In this document: one piece after another, positions 54,065-62,380 of the stretch
Layout: each line of letters starts with the position of its first letter
How positions within the stretch are numbered: position 1 is the stretch's first letter
Assembly (NCBI RefSeq): GCF_012641405.1
Contig: NZ_JABAII010000004.1
Location: forward strand, 186,001-250,000
Length of the DNA: 64,000 nt
Direction: 5' to 3'
Source: Rhizobium sp. P40RR-XXII
GTDB taxonomy: Bacteria > Pseudomonadota > Alphaproteobacteria > Rhizobiales > Rhizobiaceae
The notes under the pieces: generated by a model
Databases searched by the model: none
The model's input: only the letters and a program-made list of their open reading frames with translations
What the model was told of the DNA's origin: nothing
Position numbers and translations under genes: made by a program

Positions 54065-54933
54065 AAATCTTTGCGCACACCCGATGGGATCTCGCGCCAG
54101 TTCTGGCGGCCGTCGCTCATCTCGCCTTCGACGTCTATCTGATCGTCGGCTTCGAAAGCCGGCCGCTTTGGCTCTCGGCCGTTCTCGGCTGCCTTTATGC
54201 CGTTTCGATCTCCTGGAACATCAACAGCATATCGCACAATTTCATCCATACGCCCTACTTCAAGCCGCGCTGGATGAACTATGCATTCAGCCTGCTGGAG
54301 TCGGTCGCGATCGGCTTCTCGCAGACCTATTATCATTGGGTGCATATGCGCCATCATTCGGGCAACAGCGACCGGCCGGATGAAAAAGGCGATACCATCG
54401 ATCTGCTGTCGATCTATCGCCACGGACGTGATGGTCAACCCGAAAACGTCTGGTCCTACACGTTCCTGAGCTTCTTCCGCGACAGCCTGGGCGATATTCA
54501 CAAGGCGATTGCCCGCAATCGTCCGTTCGATGCGGCCTGGGGGCGGTTCGAACTCTACTTCTTCCTCGGTCTTGCGGCGCTCGCGCTGCTTTACGACTGG
54601 AAGGCGGTGCTGTTCTTCGTGCCGTTCTATTATATCGGCAACTGCCTATCGTCGCTGAACGGGTATTACGAGCATCTGAACGGCGATCCCGACGAGCCGA
54701 TCGCCTGGGGCGTTTCCAGCCACAAGTCCTTCTACAACTGGCTCTGGTTCGGCAACGGCTATCATGCCGAACATCATTACCGGCCGCGCACGCACTGGAC
54801 GAAGCTGCAGGCGCTGCACGAACAGATCAAGGACGAGCAGGAGAAGAACGGTACGCATGTGATCAGCACCTGCCATGCGCTTGGCTTCATGGCCAAGGAA
54901 AACCGGCAGTCGGAGCTCACTCATGAAGCATGA
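54061..54933 (+). CDS. Membrane fatty-acid desaturase
   Basis: A 290-residue di-iron desaturase of the inner membrane. Three His boxes are present: SHNFIHTPYF, HWVHMRHHSGN and GYHAEHHYRPRTHW, with four to six hydrophobic segments between them. The ATG at 54061 overlaps the previous stop by 4 bases. Relatives desaturate or hydroxylate lipid acyl chains or carotenoid/sphingoid chains. In this setting it probably modifies the acyl part of the product. It overlaps the next gene by 11 bases. Confidence 0.88.
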   Translation: MKIFAHTRWDLAPVLAAVAHLAFDVYLIVGFESRPLWLSAVLGCLYAVSISWNINSISHNFIHTPYFKPRWMNYAFSLLESVAIGFSQTYYHWVHMRHHSGNSDRPDEKGDTIDLLSIYRHGRDGQPENVWSYTFLSFFRDSLGDIHKAIARNRPFDAAWGRFELYFFLGLAALALLYDWKAVLFFVPFYYIGNCLSSLNGYYEHLNGDPDEPIAWGVSSHKSFYNWLWFGNGYHAEHHYRPRTHWTKLQALHEQIKDEQEKNGTHVISTCHALGFMAKENRQSELTHEA

Positions 54934-55735
54934 CGAATTGAGCTTCTTCATGGAGGGCTCAAACGGCAAAGGCGTTCTTCTGATCCATGGCCTGACAGGG
55001 GCGCCCGCCGAAATGAAGCTGGTTGCCCGCCACCTCAACCGCAGGGGCTACAGCATCTATGCGCCGCTGCTGGCCGGTCATGGTGTCGATGCGAAGACGT
55101 TGCGCGGGACACGCTGGGAGGATTGGCTCGGTTCGGTCGTCGAGGCGTCGGCGCTGCTGGCATCGAGAACGCAGGAAGTCTTTGCGGCCGGCATCTGCGT
55201 CGGCGGCAAGCTGGCGATGCTGGCTGCCGAGCAGAAGAGGGCGATCAACGCCGTGGCGATCTATTCTCCTTGCTTCAGCTATGACGGCTGGGATGTTCCC
55301 TTCTACTATCCGCTGCTGGCATCGCAGATCGGATGGCTGTCGCGCATTCCCTTCCTCGACCGTCTGAGCTTCAGCGAGACGACGTCGCTGGGGATCAAGG
55401 ACGAGCGGATGCGCCGGCTTGTCGAGGGTATGGCGGGCGAGGGCATTCTGGAAAAATTCCCCGGCAAGGGTCTGGTCGAGATGCATCGGCTGGGCCACAC
55501 CCTTCGCGGCATGCTGCCGAAAATGCAGACGCCGACGCTGATCCTCCATGCGGAGGAGGACGATCTCGCCAGTCCGAAACATGCCCGTTACATTTCCGAG
55601 CATATCGGCGCTCCGCACGAACTGAAGTGGATCACGGACAGCTATCACATGATCCATGTCGACCGTCAGCATCGCCAGGTCGCCGATTTCACGGCAGATT
55701 TCTTTGAGGCGCGCCATGTCGCAGCCGCTGCTTAA
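54923..55735 (+). CDS. Alpha/beta hydrolase with Cys at the nucleophile position
   Basis: A 270-residue single-domain alpha/beta hydrolase similar to carboxylesterase Est30/monoglyceride lipase (oxyanion loop LLIHGLTGAPAEMKLVA, cap region around residues 120-180). The nucleophile elbow reads AGICVGGKLAML, with Cys where esterases have Ser, as in dienelactone hydrolase. The Asp is probably in LHAEEDDLASPKH and the His in DSYHMIHVDRQHRQV. A Cys nucleophile can favour acyl transfer over hydrolysis. Translationally coupled on both sides (11- and 20-base overlaps). Confidence 0.85.
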   Translation: MKHDELSFFMEGSNGKGVLLIHGLTGAPAEMKLVARHLNRRGYSIYAPLLAGHGVDAKTLRGTRWEDWLGSVVEASALLASRTQEVFAAGICVGGKLAMLAAEQKRAINAVAIYSPCFSYDGWDVPFYYPLLASQIGWLSRIPFLDRLSFSETTSLGIKDERMRRLVEGMAGEGILEKFPGKGLVEMHRLGHTLRGMLPKMQTPTLILHAEEDDLASPKHARYISEHIGAPHELKWITDSYHMIHVDRQHRQVADFTADFFEARHVAAAA

Positions 55736-56864
55736 AGTGATGCCGCAGCTGGTCGGCAAGCCGGTGGCCGAGGTTCATGTCAGCATCCGCGCCATCGGCC
55801 GCGATACATGGAATGCCTGCTTCCAGGGCCAGGTCGAGGATTATGATTGCCTGCTCGCCATCGAAGAGGCCGGCCTCGAAGGCTTTGAATGGCGCTATAT
55901 CACCATCGTCGAAGATGGGCGGGTCAGCGCCGCCATGCCGGCTTTTCTCTGCCTCTATGCGCTCGATACGACGCTGGAGGAGGGATTTCTGCGGAGATCC
56001 GTGCGCAAGGTCCAGCGCTATTTTCCGAAGTTCCTGAAGCTGCGCCTTGCCTGCCTCGGATCGCCCTGCACGGAGACGGGAGCGATCGGCTTCCATCCCG
56101 ATGTCGAAGGCGAGCGCCGTGGTGCTTTGCTGGCGGAGATGCTGTCCTTTTTCGAGCAGGTCGCCGCAACGGAGCATTGCGGGCTGATCGGTCTCAAGGA
56201 CATTCCCGAACCGGTATCTGCCGAATTCGGGGCGCTGTTTGCCGCCCGTGGCTATGCGTCGATCAGCGGCCTTCCGACGGCCTGGCTCGACATCGATTTC
56301 AAGACGATCGACGAATATCTCGCCAGGCTTTCCTCCGGCACCCGCAAGGACATGCGCCGCAAGATGAAGTCCTTCGAACAGGTGAGGGTGGAGATCCGCA
56401 CCGATTTCGGCGAGTTCCTGCCAGAGGTCATGGCGCTTTATCACGACACGCGCAATCGCAGCGAATGGCAGTTCGAAGAACTGACGCCGGACTATTTCCA
56501 GGGTATTCTCAGCGGCATGGGCGGCCGCTCGTTCTGCGCCTTCTATTTCGTCGAAGACAGACTGTTGGCCGCCAATCTCATCGTCCACGATAAGCGCGCG
56601 GCGATCGACAAGTTCTTCTGCATGGATGGAGAGAAGGGCCGGCCCTACAATCTCTATTTCCTGAGCTGGTTCACCAATCTGCGCTATTGCCTAGACAATG
56701 GCTTGAGCCGTTACCAGAGTGGTCAAGCCTATTATGAGAACAAGGTGCGTCTCGGCAGCAAGCTGACCGCCAATGCGATGTATTTCCGCCATCGCAATCC
56801 CTTCCTCCAGGGATTGCTGCGGCTGGTGTCGCCGATGTTCTCGACAGACGAGGCGGACGCGTGA
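55716..56864 (+). CDS. FemAB/GNAT-like acyltransferase (DUF482-type)
   Basis: A 382-residue protein with two GNAT-like halves. The N-terminal half has ITIVEDGRVSAAMPAFLCLY, the C-terminal half GTRKDMRRKMKSFEQVRVEI and CAFYFVEDRLLAANLIVHDK, ending in an SGQAYYENKVRLG motif seen in FemAB-like proteins. FemAB proteins join amino acids to lipid-linked peptidoglycan precursors; DUF482 relatives accompany lipid or sphingoid genes. Here it could N-acylate an amine made by the aminotransferase. The ATG at 55716 lies inside the end of the hydrolase gene. Activity is inferred from the fold. Confidence 0.78.
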   Translation: MSQPLLKVMPQLVGKPVAEVHVSIRAIGRDTWNACFQGQVEDYDCLLAIEEAGLEGFEWRYITIVEDGRVSAAMPAFLCLYALDTTLEEGFLRRSVRKVQRYFPKFLKLRLACLGSPCTETGAIGFHPDVEGERRGALLAEMLSFFEQVAATEHCGLIGLKDIPEPVSAEFGALFAARGYASISGLPTAWLDIDFKTIDEYLARLSSGTRKDMRRKMKSFEQVRVEIRTDFGEFLPEVMALYHDTRNRSEWQFEELTPDYFQGILSGMGGRSFCAFYFVEDRLLAANLIVHDKRAAIDKFFCMDGEKGRPYNLYFLSWFTNLRYCLDNGLSRYQSGQAYYENKVRLGSKLTANAMYFRHRNPFLQGLLRLVSPMFSTDEADA

Positions 56865-57289
56865 TGCCGATGCGCTTTTCCTGGCTTGTGGTGCCGGTGC
56901 TGAACACCCTCTTTCAATTCTTCATCAAGCATGGGGCGGAGCAACTGGCCGACGGCAGCATTGATGGCTGGCTCTGGCAGGCGCTCTCGTCCTACTGGAT
57001 TCTGGCAGCCATCGCCGTCGAGATCGCCTGTTTCTTCATCTGGATGAACGTGCTTGCGGAGCTCGACCTCAGCCGCGCCTTTCCGCTTTCCGGCGTCAGC
57101 TACGTGCTGATCATCGCGACGGGCTGGTTCGTTTTCGGCGAGCGGATCGTCGCCCTGCAGGTGATCGGCAGCGGCTTGATCCTCCTGGGGGTCTGGCTGA
57201 TTGCAGGCGCCGATGCGGCGCCGGAGGAGCAAGACGACTGGCAGGCCAAACAGGGTGGCCTGCACAGCGGTGCCGGTAAGGATCGATAA
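56864..57289 (+). CDS. Four-helix SMR/EamA-like membrane protein (second of a pair)
   Basis: A protein of about 141 residues with four hydrophobic segments and a charged tail of about 25 residues (EEQDDWQAKQGG). WLVVPVLNTLFQFFIKHGAE carries the N-terminal helix; LDLSRAFPLSGVSYVLIIAT and IVALQVIGSGLILLGVWLI match the ArnF/EamA half-repeat. The ATG at 56864 overlaps the previous stop (TGATG); a GTG three bases earlier is possible. With the 117-residue protein upstream it makes a pair like ArnE/ArnF, the flippase of aminoarabinose-lipid. Confidence 0.78.
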   Translation: MPMRFSWLVVPVLNTLFQFFIKHGAEQLADGSIDGWLWQALSSYWILAAIAVEIACFFIWMNVLAELDLSRAFPLSGVSYVLIIATGWFVFGERIVALQVIGSGLILLGVWLIAGADAAPEEQDDWQAKQGGLHSGAGKDR

Positions 57290-58623
57290 TGTCCAATTCT
57301 CACGCTGAAAATCGCCCCAGGGGCAATGCTGTTTTCTCCGGCCTGGTGGACTGGTGCGTGAAGCGCGCACTGTCTTCGATCGTCACGCGGGGCGCTCTGA
57401 CCGTGACGACGGCGAGCGGCCGGGTGCTGACATTCGGTGATGGCACCGGCGAGCCGGTCCACGTCCGCTTTGCCGATGACCGCGCGCAATGGGCGTTGCT
57501 CATCGATGCCGATATGCGGCTTGGTGAACTCTATATGGATGAGCGCTTCATCGTCGAGCGGGGCACGCTCTACGATTTCGTGGCGATGATGCTGCGCGAG
57601 GCACAGAACAGCAGCCACCCGCTGATCGCCCGCCTCATCGATCATGCCCGAACGAAGCTGCGGATTTTCCGCCACCGCAATCTGCCGGGACGTTCCAAGG
57701 CCAATGTCGCCCATCACTACGATCTCGACGGGCGGCTCTATGAACTCTTCCTCGATCCGGACCGGCAATATTCCTGCGCCTATTTCGAACATGCCGGCCA
57801 ATCGCTCGATGACGCGCAGATTGCCAAGAAACGCCATCTCGCCGCCAAGCTCCTGATCGAGCCGAACAACAGCATCCTCGACATCGGCTGCGGCTGGGGT
57901 GGCCTAGCGCTGCATATGGCCGAGCACGCGCCGGGCGGTTACGTGCTTGGCGTCACCCTCTCCGAGGAACAGCACGACTATGCTTCGAAGCGCCTGGCCG
58001 GCAAGATCGGGGGAACGCCGGCAGAGGTTCAGTTCGCGCTGAGGGACTATCGCAGCCTCACCGGACTTTTCGACAGGATCGTCTCCGTCGGCATGTTCGA
58101 GCATGTCGGGCTGGCATCCTATCGCACCTTCTTCCGCAAATGCGCTGAATTGCTCGAGGATGACGGCATCATGGTGCTGCATACCATCGGCTGTTCGGCG
58201 ACGCCCGGCTTCACGACACCGTGGCTCGACAAATATATCTTCCCCGGCGGTTATATTCCGGCACTTTCCGAAATCGTGCCCGAGATCGAGGCGGCGGGGC
58301 TTGCCATCACCGATGTCGAAGTGCTCAGGCTGCATTACGCAATAACGCTGGAGAACTGGCGGGAGCGCTTCATGGCGCGCTGGGACGATGCCGCCAAGCT
58401 CTATGACGAGCGCTTCTGCCGAATGTGGGAATATTATCTTTCGACGGCGGAAGCCGCCTTCCGCTATGAGGATCTCGTCGTCTTCCAGATCCAGATGACC
58501 AAGCGAAACAACATCATTCCGCTGACGCGCAACTACATAGCCGAGAATGAAGCGCGCGGCGCCTCAGAAGTTGACGTTGAAGCTTCGGTTCAGCGTAAAG
58601 CCGATGATGTTCTGATTGGGTGA
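57289..58623 (+). CDS. Cyclopropane-fatty-acyl-phospholipid synthase family methyltransferase
   Basis: A 444-residue SAM-dependent enzyme of the CFA-synthase (Mycolic_acid_cyclopropane synthase) family. An N-terminal lipid-binding domain (about residues 20-130, VHVRFADDRAQWALLIDADM, LGELYMDERFI) precedes the SAM fold: VAHHYDLDGRLYELFLDPDR, DIGCGWGGLALHMAEHA near residue 197 and IVSVGMFEHVGLASYRTFF. It starts at a TAATG overlap. In the run it follows the desaturase, so it may methylenate the double bond that the desaturase makes. The last 20 residues are encoded opposite the end of the MipA-like gene. Confidence 0.9.
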   Translation: MSNSHAENRPRGNAVFSGLVDWCVKRALSSIVTRGALTVTTASGRVLTFGDGTGEPVHVRFADDRAQWALLIDADMRLGELYMDERFIVERGTLYDFVAMMLREAQNSSHPLIARLIDHARTKLRIFRHRNLPGRSKANVAHHYDLDGRLYELFLDPDRQYSCAYFEHAGQSLDDAQIAKKRHLAAKLLIEPNNSILDIGCGWGGLALHMAEHAPGGYVLGVTLSEEQHDYASKRLAGKIGGTPAEVQFALRDYRSLTGLFDRIVSVGMFEHVGLASYRTFFRKCAELLEDDGIMVLHTIGCSATPGFTTPWLDKYIFPGGYIPALSEIVPEIEAAGLAITDVEVLRLHYAITLENWRERFMARWDDAAKLYDERFCRMWEYYLSTAEAAFRYEDLVVFQIQMTKRNNIIPLTRNYIAENEARGASEVDVEASVQRKADDVLIG

Positions 58624-59457
58624 GCCGAACCGCGAGGTGATCGGACTATCGGCTGCGTCGCCGACCAGGCGATTATACTTCTCATAGACCTGCACGTTCC
58701 ATTCGGGCGAGATGGTGTAGGTCGCCGCCACCGTGAAGCCGACGGATTTCACGCCGGCCCCAGCGTTGAAGGCGTTGACATGGCCATGTCTCGCAGCCTC
58801 GCTCGGCGAGATACCAAAGTTGGCGTGCATATAGACGTCGTTTGCCATCGACAGCCGAGGTCCGGCCGACAGGAGCCATTTGTCGCCGACCGGCTGAAAC
58901 CAGTCGAGTGCGAAATCGCCGACCAGGCCATCTCCGCCCCAAAGCGACTGGCGCAGTTCCGTGCGAAACCGCAGCTTGTTTTCCATCAGCCAATATTGGG
59001 CGAAGCCGCCGGCATCGAAATTCCAACGCACTTTTCGCTGGCTCTGCAGGTGCAGGTCGTTGAGGTCGAAGCGGTCATCGCGCAGGCCCACCACGGGACC
59101 GATTTCGAGGCCGCCGAGATCGAAGAGCTGATAGTCGAAATTATCATCCGGGGCGCTGTATTCCTGGGCTTCCCCGAGGCGGTGGAAATCGAAGGACGGC
59201 AGGGCACTGAAGGAATAGCGCTTCGATCCCTCATAATTGGGACCGTATTCCACCGTCGCCCCAAGGGTGACGACCCATGTATCGGATGAGGATTTCGCGG
59301 CGTCTTCCGCCTTGGACGATGCAGGAAATGCCGCGGCTACGGACGCGGCCAGCAGCCCCATTCCGGCCAGCATCGACAAGCGAGCGGAGAAAGATGTCCC
59401 AACACTTAACACTCTGACCACACCTGATCTCTGATCGCCCTCACGCACTACTAACAC
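58564..59457 (-). CDS. MipA/OmpV-family outer-membrane protein
   Basis: A beta-barrel protein of up to 297 residues. A signal-like region (MLAGMGLLAASVAAAFPASS) is followed by the family start VTLGATVEYGPNYEGSKRY, GLEIGPVVGLRDDRF and alternating strands ending in SFNVNF, the terminal Phe used for outer-membrane insertion. The start is uncertain; GTG codons at 59457 and 59412 both give a signal peptide. Its last 60 bases overlap the CFA-synthase gene on the other strand. Family members scaffold murein enzymes or are induced by envelope stress. Confidence 0.82.
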   Translation of the reverse strand: MLVVREGDQRSGVVRVLSVGTSFSARLSMLAGMGLLAASVAAAFPASSKAEDAAKSSSDTWVVTLGATVEYGPNYEGSKRYSFSALPSFDFHRLGEAQEYSAPDDNFDYQLFDLGGLEIGPVVGLRDDRFDLNDLHLQSQRKVRWNFDAGGFAQYWLMENKLRFRTELRQSLWGGDGLVGDFALDWFQPVGDKWLLSAGPRLSMANDVYMHANFGISPSEAARHGHVNAFNAGAGVKSVGFTVAATYTISPEWNVQVYEKYNRLVGDAADSPITSRFGSPNQNIIGFTLNRSFNVNF

Positions 59458-59771
59458 AGCTCAAGCTTCCGAAAACAGCAGAAAATTAACGAGCAAATAT
59501 TACGCTCAGCTTGCGGCCCGAGGGTTTTTGCACCGCTTGTGCAGGCGTGGGTGCTGCGCTCCTTCGGCCCGCTGCCACGTGAGCGAGAAATACGTGCTGG
59601 GATAGATGAAAAACATTTCATGAACCTGAAGCGCTTGCCGCGCCAACGCCCGACGTTCGTTTTCACCAAGCTTGGAAGCGACAAATTTTATTCCTAGATA
59701 GGCTTTGTCCCATTTTGGACTTTGACCCGTGAAAGAGGCGATGTGAAAGCACGACAGGCAGGTTTCAGCGC
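59458..59771. other. Gap between divergent ompV-like and pap2 genes
   Basis: A 314-base stretch holding the promoters of two divergent genes. A minus-strand open frame of 93 codons is present but has no recognisable domain, no good ribosome site and overlaps the PAP2 start, so it was not called. I see no repeat or RNA gene. Confidence 0.4.
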
Positions 59772-60515
59772 ATGAAGAATCGGCCATTTGACACGTCGGG
59801 CATACCTGGGTGGCTGAACCGCTACGAGCCTTTTCTGCTCTTAATGTTCGCTGCTCTTTCGGGCGGAATTCTTCTGTTCATCTATCTGACGGACGAGGTT
59901 CTCGAAGGAAGCACGAGGGGGTTCGACGAGGCGATACTGCTGGCGCTTCGCCAGCCCGGCAACCTTTCCGTGCCGATCGGGCCGGGATGGCTCACCCATG
60001 CCGTCAGGGACATTACCAGCCTCGGTGGTACGACCGTGCTGGCGCTGATGACGGTTTTGGTGACGATCTATCTGCTGCTGGACCGCCAGCGGGCGATTGC
60101 CATCTTCATCCTCGCTTCGGTGCTGGGCGGATGGGCGCTGAGCAGGGCCTTGAAGATCGATGTCGCGCGGTCTCGGCCCGATATCGTGCCGCATCTGGTC
60201 GAGGTTCACGACCTGAGCTTTCCAAGCGGCCATGCGATGGTGTCGGCGGTGACCTATCTGACCCTTGCCGCCTTGATCTCAAGCACGCGCACCAATCGGT
60301 CGACGCGCACCTTCACCGTCGCGGCCGGCATCCTGCTGACATTGATGATCGGCGCGAGCCGGGTCTATCTCGGCGTGCATTATCCGACCGATGTTCTCGG
60401 CGGCTGGTGCGCCGGCGCTACCTGGGCGCTCGGCTGCTGGATCATCGCCCGCCGCTCCATATCGCCCTCACGAAACGGTGAGGGCACGCGAAGCGATGCG
60501 CCGCCGCCGGAATGA
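59772..60515 (+). CDS. PAP2-family membrane phosphatase
   Basis: A 247-residue membrane phosphatase with six hydrophobic segments. The three-part active site is complete: KIDVARSRPDI, SFPSGHAMVSAV and SRVYLGVHYPTDVLGG. Substrates of relatives are phosphatidic acid, phosphatidylglycerol phosphate, undecaprenyl pyrophosphate or lipid A phosphates. It stands alone, close to the lipid-type gene run. An undecaprenyl-pyrophosphate or lipid-phosphate role is most likely, but the exact substrate cannot be read. Confidence 0.88.
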   Translation: MKNRPFDTSGIPGWLNRYEPFLLLMFAALSGGILLFIYLTDEVLEGSTRGFDEAILLALRQPGNLSVPIGPGWLTHAVRDITSLGGTTVLALMTVLVTIYLLLDRQRAIAIFILASVLGGWALSRALKIDVARSRPDIVPHLVEVHDLSFPSGHAMVSAVTYLTLAALISSTRTNRSTRTFTVAAGILLTLMIGASRVYLGVHYPTDVLGGWCAGATWALGCWIIARRSISPSRNGEGTRSDAPPPE

Positions 60516-60551
60516 GGGAAGGCGGCGCTTCCGGCGCGCCGTAACGCGGGA

Positions 60552-61193
60552 TCAGCAGTCGACTTCCAGCCGCGTCGCCACGAGCAGCGAATAGTCCGTG
60601 CCCTTCGGATCGCTGAAGAACATGCTGGTGAGAGCGGCCTGGTTCTCCGCCATGACTTCCTTGGGATTGGGCCTGATCACCTTGCGCTTGCAGCGGCCGA
60701 GGGCCGGTCCCGACATGGTCATATCGTTGTCGGTGGCGAAATCGACCGCTGTGTAAAGCGTCTTGTCGTAGATTCCGAAGATCGTCGTCCCCTTGAGGAA
60801 GGTCTTCTGCTGCGGCTTCAGCGAAAAGGTGAGGATCAGCGAACCATTCTTGTAGTCGGCCTCAACCACGTCCGGCTTGGCCATCGGCACGGCTTTGCCG
60901 TTGCTGGTGACGTTTGTATAGTAACCGTATTGCGCCAGCGAATCCCTGACCGTCTTGCCCACGGCCTTGAGTTCGCTTGCGGTGAGCGTCTGGTTGCCGC
61001 CCTTGTCGTAATCCATAAGCACGGAGGAGGAGAATACCTCGTCGAAGTTCCAGACGTTGCGCAATTCGCTGAGCGAGCCGTCAGGCGCGGCGATGACCTC
61101 GAATTTGGCGTCGATGAAAATATGCGGATGGGCAAGCACAGGCGCCGGCAGAAGCGACAGCATCGCAATCAGCAGGGAAATCTTTGTTTTCAT
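60552..61193 (-). CDS. DUF1007 secreted protein
   Basis: A 213-residue exported protein. The ATG at 61193 begins a signal peptide (MKTKISLLIAMLSLLPAPVLA) cleaved before HPHIFIDAKFEV, the hallmark of DUF1007; an ATG at 61214 is also in frame. Many DUF1007 genes sit before a nickel/cobalt exporter of the RcnA type, and the HPH motif could bind metal, but no transporter follows here. The mature part has KGTTIFGIYDKTLYTAVDF in the C-terminal half and ends in Cys. Confidence 0.82.
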   Translation of the reverse strand: MKTKISLLIAMLSLLPAPVLAHPHIFIDAKFEVIAAPDGSLSELRNVWNFDEVFSSSVLMDYDKGGNQTLTASELKAVGKTVRDSLAQYGYYTNVTSNGKAVPMAKPDVVEADYKNGSLILTFSLKPQQKTFLKGTTIFGIYDKTLYTAVDFATDNDMTMSGPALGRCKRKVIRPNPKEVMAENQAALTSMFFSDPKGTDYSLLVATRLEVDC

Positions 61194-61392
61194 GCGCGCA
61201 ATACCACGCTCCATCAGCCCATTTGATGCTCAGACCTGAACGCCAAATGAGACTGATTTGAGACCCCGGCGCGCGTTGGGCAAGGCATGGATTCGGGAAG
61301 GAAACAGGAATATCGAAACCTGTCTTTTCGGAACAGGCAGCCTTTAGCCTGGGCTGTGGCCTCTTCTTTTCAAATACGGCGTTTTGGAAAAC

Positions 61393-61467
61393 TGGAGCGG
61401 GCGAAGGGATTCGAACCCTCGACCCCAACCTTGGCAAGGTTGTGCTCTACCCCTGAGCTACACCCGC
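61393..61467 (-). tRNA. tRNA-Gly(GCC)
   Basis: On the minus strand a full cloverleaf with an encoded CCA reads from 61467 to 61393. The acceptor stem GCGGGTG pairs with CGCCCGC (one G-U pair), the D loop is AGGGGTA, the anticodon loop TTGCCAA gives anticodon GCC (glycine), and the T loop is TTCGAAT. The length is 75 bases with CCA. No integrated element is visible beside it. Confidence 0.96.
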
Positions 61468-61711
61468 TCATTCCCGTCGCGATCCGGGGTAGTGTGTTGG
61501 ACCGCTGGGCGTCGTCTTGCGGCGACGGGCGCTATATGGCCTAACCGTTTTTCAAATGCAACAGGGAAATGACGAGTTCGCGAAGAAAAATTCCGATGCC
61601 CTTGCCGCGATTGCCTGAAAGCCCGGAAACGCCGGGCTTTGTCGTCTGGAAGATTGCAATGAAATTGTGGGCGACGTATCAGGGGCGAACCATTTTTGAT
61701 TGCGAGACGTC

Positions 61712-62221
61712 ATGACCGAGACCAGCCCGAAAACCCGCGACGATCTTCTCCGATTCCTGGATGGACTCGGCATTGCCCATACGACCAAGGACCACGCTCC
61801 CGTCTTCACCGTCGCCGAATCGGTGTCGCTGCGTGACGAGATCCCCGGCGGCCATACGAAGAACCTGTTCGTGAAGGACAAGAAGGACAATTTCTTCCTG
61901 TTGACCGTCGAGGAAAACGCCAGTGTCGATCTGAAGACCGTGCATACGCTGATCGGCGCGGCGAGCAAGGTATCCTTCGGCAAGCCGGAAAAGCTGATGG
62001 AATATCTCGGCGTCATCCCTGGTTCTGTGACGGCCTTCGGCGCGATCAACGATACGGCGAGCAACGTGACCTTCGTCCTCGATGCCGATCTGATGGCGCA
62101 TGACATCGTCAATTGCCATCCCCTGTCGAACGATGCGACGACGTCGATTGCCAGCGCCGATCTGCTTCGCTTCATGGAGGCGACGGGTCATGCGCCGCTA
62201 GTCTTGAAAGTGACGAACTAA
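61712..62221 (+). CDS. Prolyl-tRNA deacylase, ProXp-ala/YbaK family
   Basis: A 169-residue stand-alone editing protein that clears mischarged Ala-tRNA-Pro in the cytoplasm. The INS-like fold is seen in HTTKDHAPVFTVAESVSLRD, HTKNLFVKDKKDNFFLLTV with the conserved Lys, VSFGKPEKLMEYLGVIPGSV and the C-terminal VNCHPLSNDATTSIA. Alphaproteobacterial prolyl-tRNA synthetases often lack the internal editing domain, so this protein supplies it. The ATG at 61712 is chosen over one 12 bases upstream. Confidence 0.9.
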   Translation: MTETSPKTRDDLLRFLDGLGIAHTTKDHAPVFTVAESVSLRDEIPGGHTKNLFVKDKKDNFFLLTVEENASVDLKTVHTLIGAASKVSFGKPEKLMEYLGVIPGSVTAFGAINDTASNVTFVLDADLMAHDIVNCHPLSNDATTSIASADLLRFMEATGHAPLVLKVTN

Positions 62222-62380
62222 CGTACGATTTTAGCGCTAAGATCATGGCGGGCGGCTTCTCCTCGGATTGTCCGATCGTCTTGACCATTCCATCGGGCGT
62301 GCTGCCGGGCGGACCTTGCGGGACCGTTTGGGAAGCATGCCATTCATAAGATCAAGGATGCCGGCAGGCGGGAGACACTC

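Noticed and set aside
59506..59787. 93-codon minus-strand open frame before the PAP2 gene
   Set aside because: No recognised domain, no convincing ribosome site, and it runs into the PAP2 start. It could be a real small gene but the sequence does not support it.
61393..61467. Attachment site for an integrated element at tRNA-Gly
   Set aside because: No integrase gene and no repeated tRNA 3' end are visible on either side.
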